In this document: positions 5,138 to 7,088 of the stretch, piece by piece
Layout of the letters: each line of letters starts with the position of its first letter
Position numbering within the stretch: the stretch's first letter is position 1
Origin: JBEKCP01 sp050014815
GTDB lineage: Bacteria > Planctomycetota > Planctomycetia > Pirellulales > Thermoguttaceae
Direction: 5' to 3'
Assembly (NCBI GenBank): GCA_050014815.1
Contig: JBEKCP010000457.1
Span: 1-7,088 of the forward strand
Length of the DNA stretch: 7,088 nucleotides
Notes under the pieces: model-generated
What the model was told of the DNA's origin: nothing
The model's input: only the letters and a program-made list of their open reading frames with translations
Databases searched by the model: none
Program-made: the position numbers and the translations under genes

Positions 5138-7088
5138 ATGGAACGCTCGTCTCGATTCGGCATCTTCATCGCGGCCGCCCTGGCGATGGCCGTCGGGCCC
5201 GCAAAGGCCGCCGAGTTCCCGGGGCAGTTCCTCGATGCCCTTCGCCAGAGCGACGCACTGGTCGCCCTCGGGCGGCTCTCGGTCGAAGAGGCGGCCCAGT
5301 GGGCCCCCGGCTCGGCCGATCGGAAGAAGCGGCTACAGTCGGCCCGCGAGAGCTTCATCAAGGCCCAGAAGGGCTATGCCGAAATCAAGAAGCAGAGCGA
5401 AGAGTCGCTCAGGAAGCTCGGTTTCGTCGATCCTGCCGACTTGAAGAAGTGCCATGCCCGTGACCGCCTCCGGCGCGAACAGCTCCAGGCCGGGCTTGCG
5501 TGGATTCGGGCCCACCAGGAGATTGCCGGGACCTACGAGGCCGATACGGTCCGGTACCGCCAGATTCTGCGGGAATCGGCGGCCGAGTTCGCCGAACTGC
5601 ACGAGCAACAGGGGGACCAGCTTGGGGGACTTTACGCCCGCTTGGGCGAGGCCTCCTGCTATCAGGCACTGGGGGAGCCGCGACACGCCTTCGCGATCTT
5701 CGAGGGGCTGCTGGTCTGGCCGGACGAGCCGGAGGCCTTTCGGACGCTGAAGACCCGTGCGGCCGTGCAAGCGCTCCAGACGGCGATTTTGCCCGGCGTG
5801 AAGAAATACAAGGAGGCCCTGGACATCTCCGAGAAGTGGCTTCAAACGGCCAATCGCGACCAACGGGCCAGCCCCGAGGGCCTGGCCATCCGGTTCCTCG
5901 GGGCCGAAGCCGCCATGGCCGGCGTGCAAACCCTCCAGGGCGGCGGGCCGGAACAGGCCAAGTTCCGCGATCAGTGTCTCCGCGAGGCACGCGAGAACTA
6001 CACCTTAGTGGCCGCGGCGGCCGGGCCGTACCAGCAGAAGGCCAAGCTTCGGCTGTTGGAGCCGGCCCTGGCGTCCGCGCCCCCGCGGGCCCCCGCCACC
6101 TTCGCGGAGGCCTGCGACCGCCTCAAGGCGGCCATGGACCGTGCCGGGGCGGCCGAGGCCGAGGTCCGCTTGGCGGCCGGCAAGGAGGTCCAGATACGGC
6201 GGGACTGCCAGCAGCGGCTCGAAACGACCCGCCAGGAAGCCATCACTTACGGCCGCCTGGCTTTGCGGCTGGCAACCCGGGAAGTCTCTCAGACGGACCT
6301 CGATGCTGCTCGGTACGAACTGGCCTATTTGCTCCTGACGTCAGGCGACCTGGAGGAGGCGGCCGTGCTGGGGGAATTCTTGGCCGGCCACGCGGAAGGC
6401 GCCCCCGGCGGGGAAGGCGCCAAGATCGCCCTGGCCGCCTACCACGCACTTTTTCATCGCGCACCCGAAACCGATGCCGGCCGCCAGGCACGCCTCCAGG
6501 TGCTCCACTTGGCCAATTCGGTCGTTAAGCGCGGGAGTACACACCCCGCGGCCGACGACGCGCGGATTGTGCTCCTGGAGGCCGCGGTGGCCGACGGCCG
6601 CCTGGACGAGGCCCGGCAGCATCTCGACGCGATCCCCGTCGGCTCCCCGCGCCGCGGCGAGGCCGAGCTGGGGTTGGGCCAGGCCCTCTGGACCGCGTAT
6701 CGAGCGGAAAAAGGGGACGGGTCCAATTTGCCGCACGGCGGCCCGGAGGCGGGCCCCGCATCGCGGGAGCCACACAAATTGGACCTGTCCCCCTTTTCCG
6801 CCGAGCAGCTTCTCAAGGATGGAATGGCGCGAACCCGCAGTGCGGTCGGGGCCGGCCAAACGCTCTCCGGAATGGCGGCCGCCGGCTCGCTGGCCATGGC
6901 TGAAATCAGCCTCGATGCGGGCCGCTTCGACGAGGCCGTCGAGCGGCTCGAAGACCTGAACGTCGGCGCCAAGACGCTCGTCGACACCCGCGACCGCGCC
7001 GCCGGGTGGGGAGACTTTCCCGCGGAAACGTACCGAGCGGCCCTGCAGGTCTACGTTGCCGCGGGGCAGGAAGAGGAGGCCGAGGGGG
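5138..7088 (+). CDS. Secreted helical-repeat (TPR-type) protein, C-terminus beyond window
   Basis: At least 650 residues are encoded without a stop before the window edge. Residues 1-24 form a clear signal peptide: basic MERSSR, hydrophobic FGIFIAAALAMAVG, and a PAKA/AEF cleavage site. This fixes the ATG at 5138, although only a weak GAG precedes it. The rest is helical and Ala/Glu/Leu-rich with TPR-like pairs, for example LYARLGEASCYQALGEPRHAFAIFEGLL (about 165-192), ARYELAYLLLTSGDLEEAAVL (391-411), ARIVLLEAAVADGRLDEARQHL (about 474-495) and AMAEISLDAGRFDEAVERLEDL (about 587-608). No catalytic domain is seen. It probably acts as a scaffold outside the cytoplasmic membrane. It follows the sigma and VWA genes in the same direction after 42 bases, which suggests a shared operon and a partner role, but this is inference. 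Residues 523-555 are encoded by an inserted palindromic repeat and interrupt the helical pattern. Confidence 0.85.
   Translation, partial: MERSSRFGIFIAAALAMAVGPAKAAEFPGQFLDALRQSDALVALGRLSVEEAAQWAPGSADRKKRLQSARESFIKAQKGYAEIKKQSEESLRKLGFVDPADLKKCHARDRLRREQLQAGLAWIRAHQEIAGTYEADTVRYRQILRESAAEFAELHEQQGDQLGGLYARLGEASCYQALGEPRHAFAIFEGLLVWPDEPEAFRTLKTRAAVQALQTAILPGVKKYKEALDISEKWLQTANRDQRASPEGLAIRFLGAEAAMAGVQTLQGGGPEQAKFRDQCLREARENYTLVAAAAGPYQQKAKLRLLEPALASAPPRAPATFAEACDRLKAAMDRAGAAEAEVRLAAGKEVQIRRDCQQRLETTRQEAITYGRLALRLATREVSQTDLDAARYELAYLLLTSGDLEEAAVLGEFLAGHAEGAPGGEGAKIALAAYHALFHRAPETDAGRQARLQVLHLANSVVKRGSTHPAADDARIVLLEAAVADGRLDEARQHLDAIPVGSPRRGEAELGLGQALWTAYRAEKGDGSNLPHGGPEAGPASREPHKLDLSPFSAEQLLKDGMARTRSAVGAGQTLSGMAAAGSLAMAEISLDAGRFDEAVERLEDLNVGAKTLVDTRDRAAGWGDFPAETYRAALQVYVAAGQEEEAEG
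6704..6801. repeat. 98-base palindromic repeat inserted in frame in the TPR gene (repeat family C)
   Basis: The arms 6704-6730 (GCGGAAAAAGGGGACGGGT then CCAATTTG) and 6775-6801 are reverse complements at 25 of 27 positions, around a 44-base loop. The loop can form GGCCCG-GAGG-CGGGCC (6740-6755) or, alternatively, CCCGC-ATC-GCGGG (6755-6767). The local base composition (A-runs, AATTT) differs from the surrounding GC-rich coding sequence. It codes residues 523-555, which read as a Gly/Pro-rich, non-helical insertion between AYR and a resumed helix (LLKDGMARTR). It resembles a REP-type mobile palindrome. Confidence 0.8.

Noticed and set aside
5138..7088. Frameshift or pseudogene in the TPR gene because of the internal repeat
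   Set aside because: Reading through 6704-6801 in the same frame meets no stop, and TPR-like helical sequence resumes on the far side.

Overview
The window looks like chromosomal DNA of a GC-rich planctomycete, probably of the Pirellulales type. This is inferred from three things: protein style (an LDH-like malate dehydrogenase, an ECF sigma factor next to a membrane VWA protein, and a large secreted TPR protein), the frequent lack of Shine-Dalgarno sequences, and several families of dispersed palindromic repeats. No database search was possible.

Layout. Positions 1-723 (minus) hold most of an alpha/beta-hydrolase-fold protein that resembles a phospholipase/carboxylesterase but has lost its Ser nucleophile position and probably its catalytic Asp. 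Positions 724-1130 are non-coding: a near-consensus sigma70-type promoter on the minus strand, a structured leader with a terminator-like hairpin, a small GCTAGC double palindrome and a perfect 21-bp inverted repeat. Positions 1131-2075 (minus) encode malate dehydrogenase, most likely from a GTG start behind a strong Shine-Dalgarno. The divergent gap 2076-2420 contains two facing copies of a second repeat family and a candidate promoter. From 2421 three genes read rightward: an ECF sigma factor (2421-2936), a 716-residue membrane VWA/YfbK-like protein (2945-5095), and a secreted helical-repeat protein that runs off the window (5138-7088).

The rightward cluster is the most interesting part. 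The VWA protein has a short cytoplasmic-side N-terminus built from tandem 28-residue repeats with a Leu-Arg-x-Val-Pro-[Val/Leu]-[Pro/Ala] core. A single transmembrane helix and a large extracytoplasmic part with a complete MIDAS follow. It starts 8 bases after the sigma gene. I infer that it works as a transmembrane anti-sigma or sensor for the ECF factor, with the repeats as the sigma-binding element, and that the secreted TPR protein is an extracytoplasmic partner.

Three palindromic repeat families occur within 7 kb. One copy of the third family lies inside the TPR coding sequence, in frame, and adds about 33 residues to the protein.
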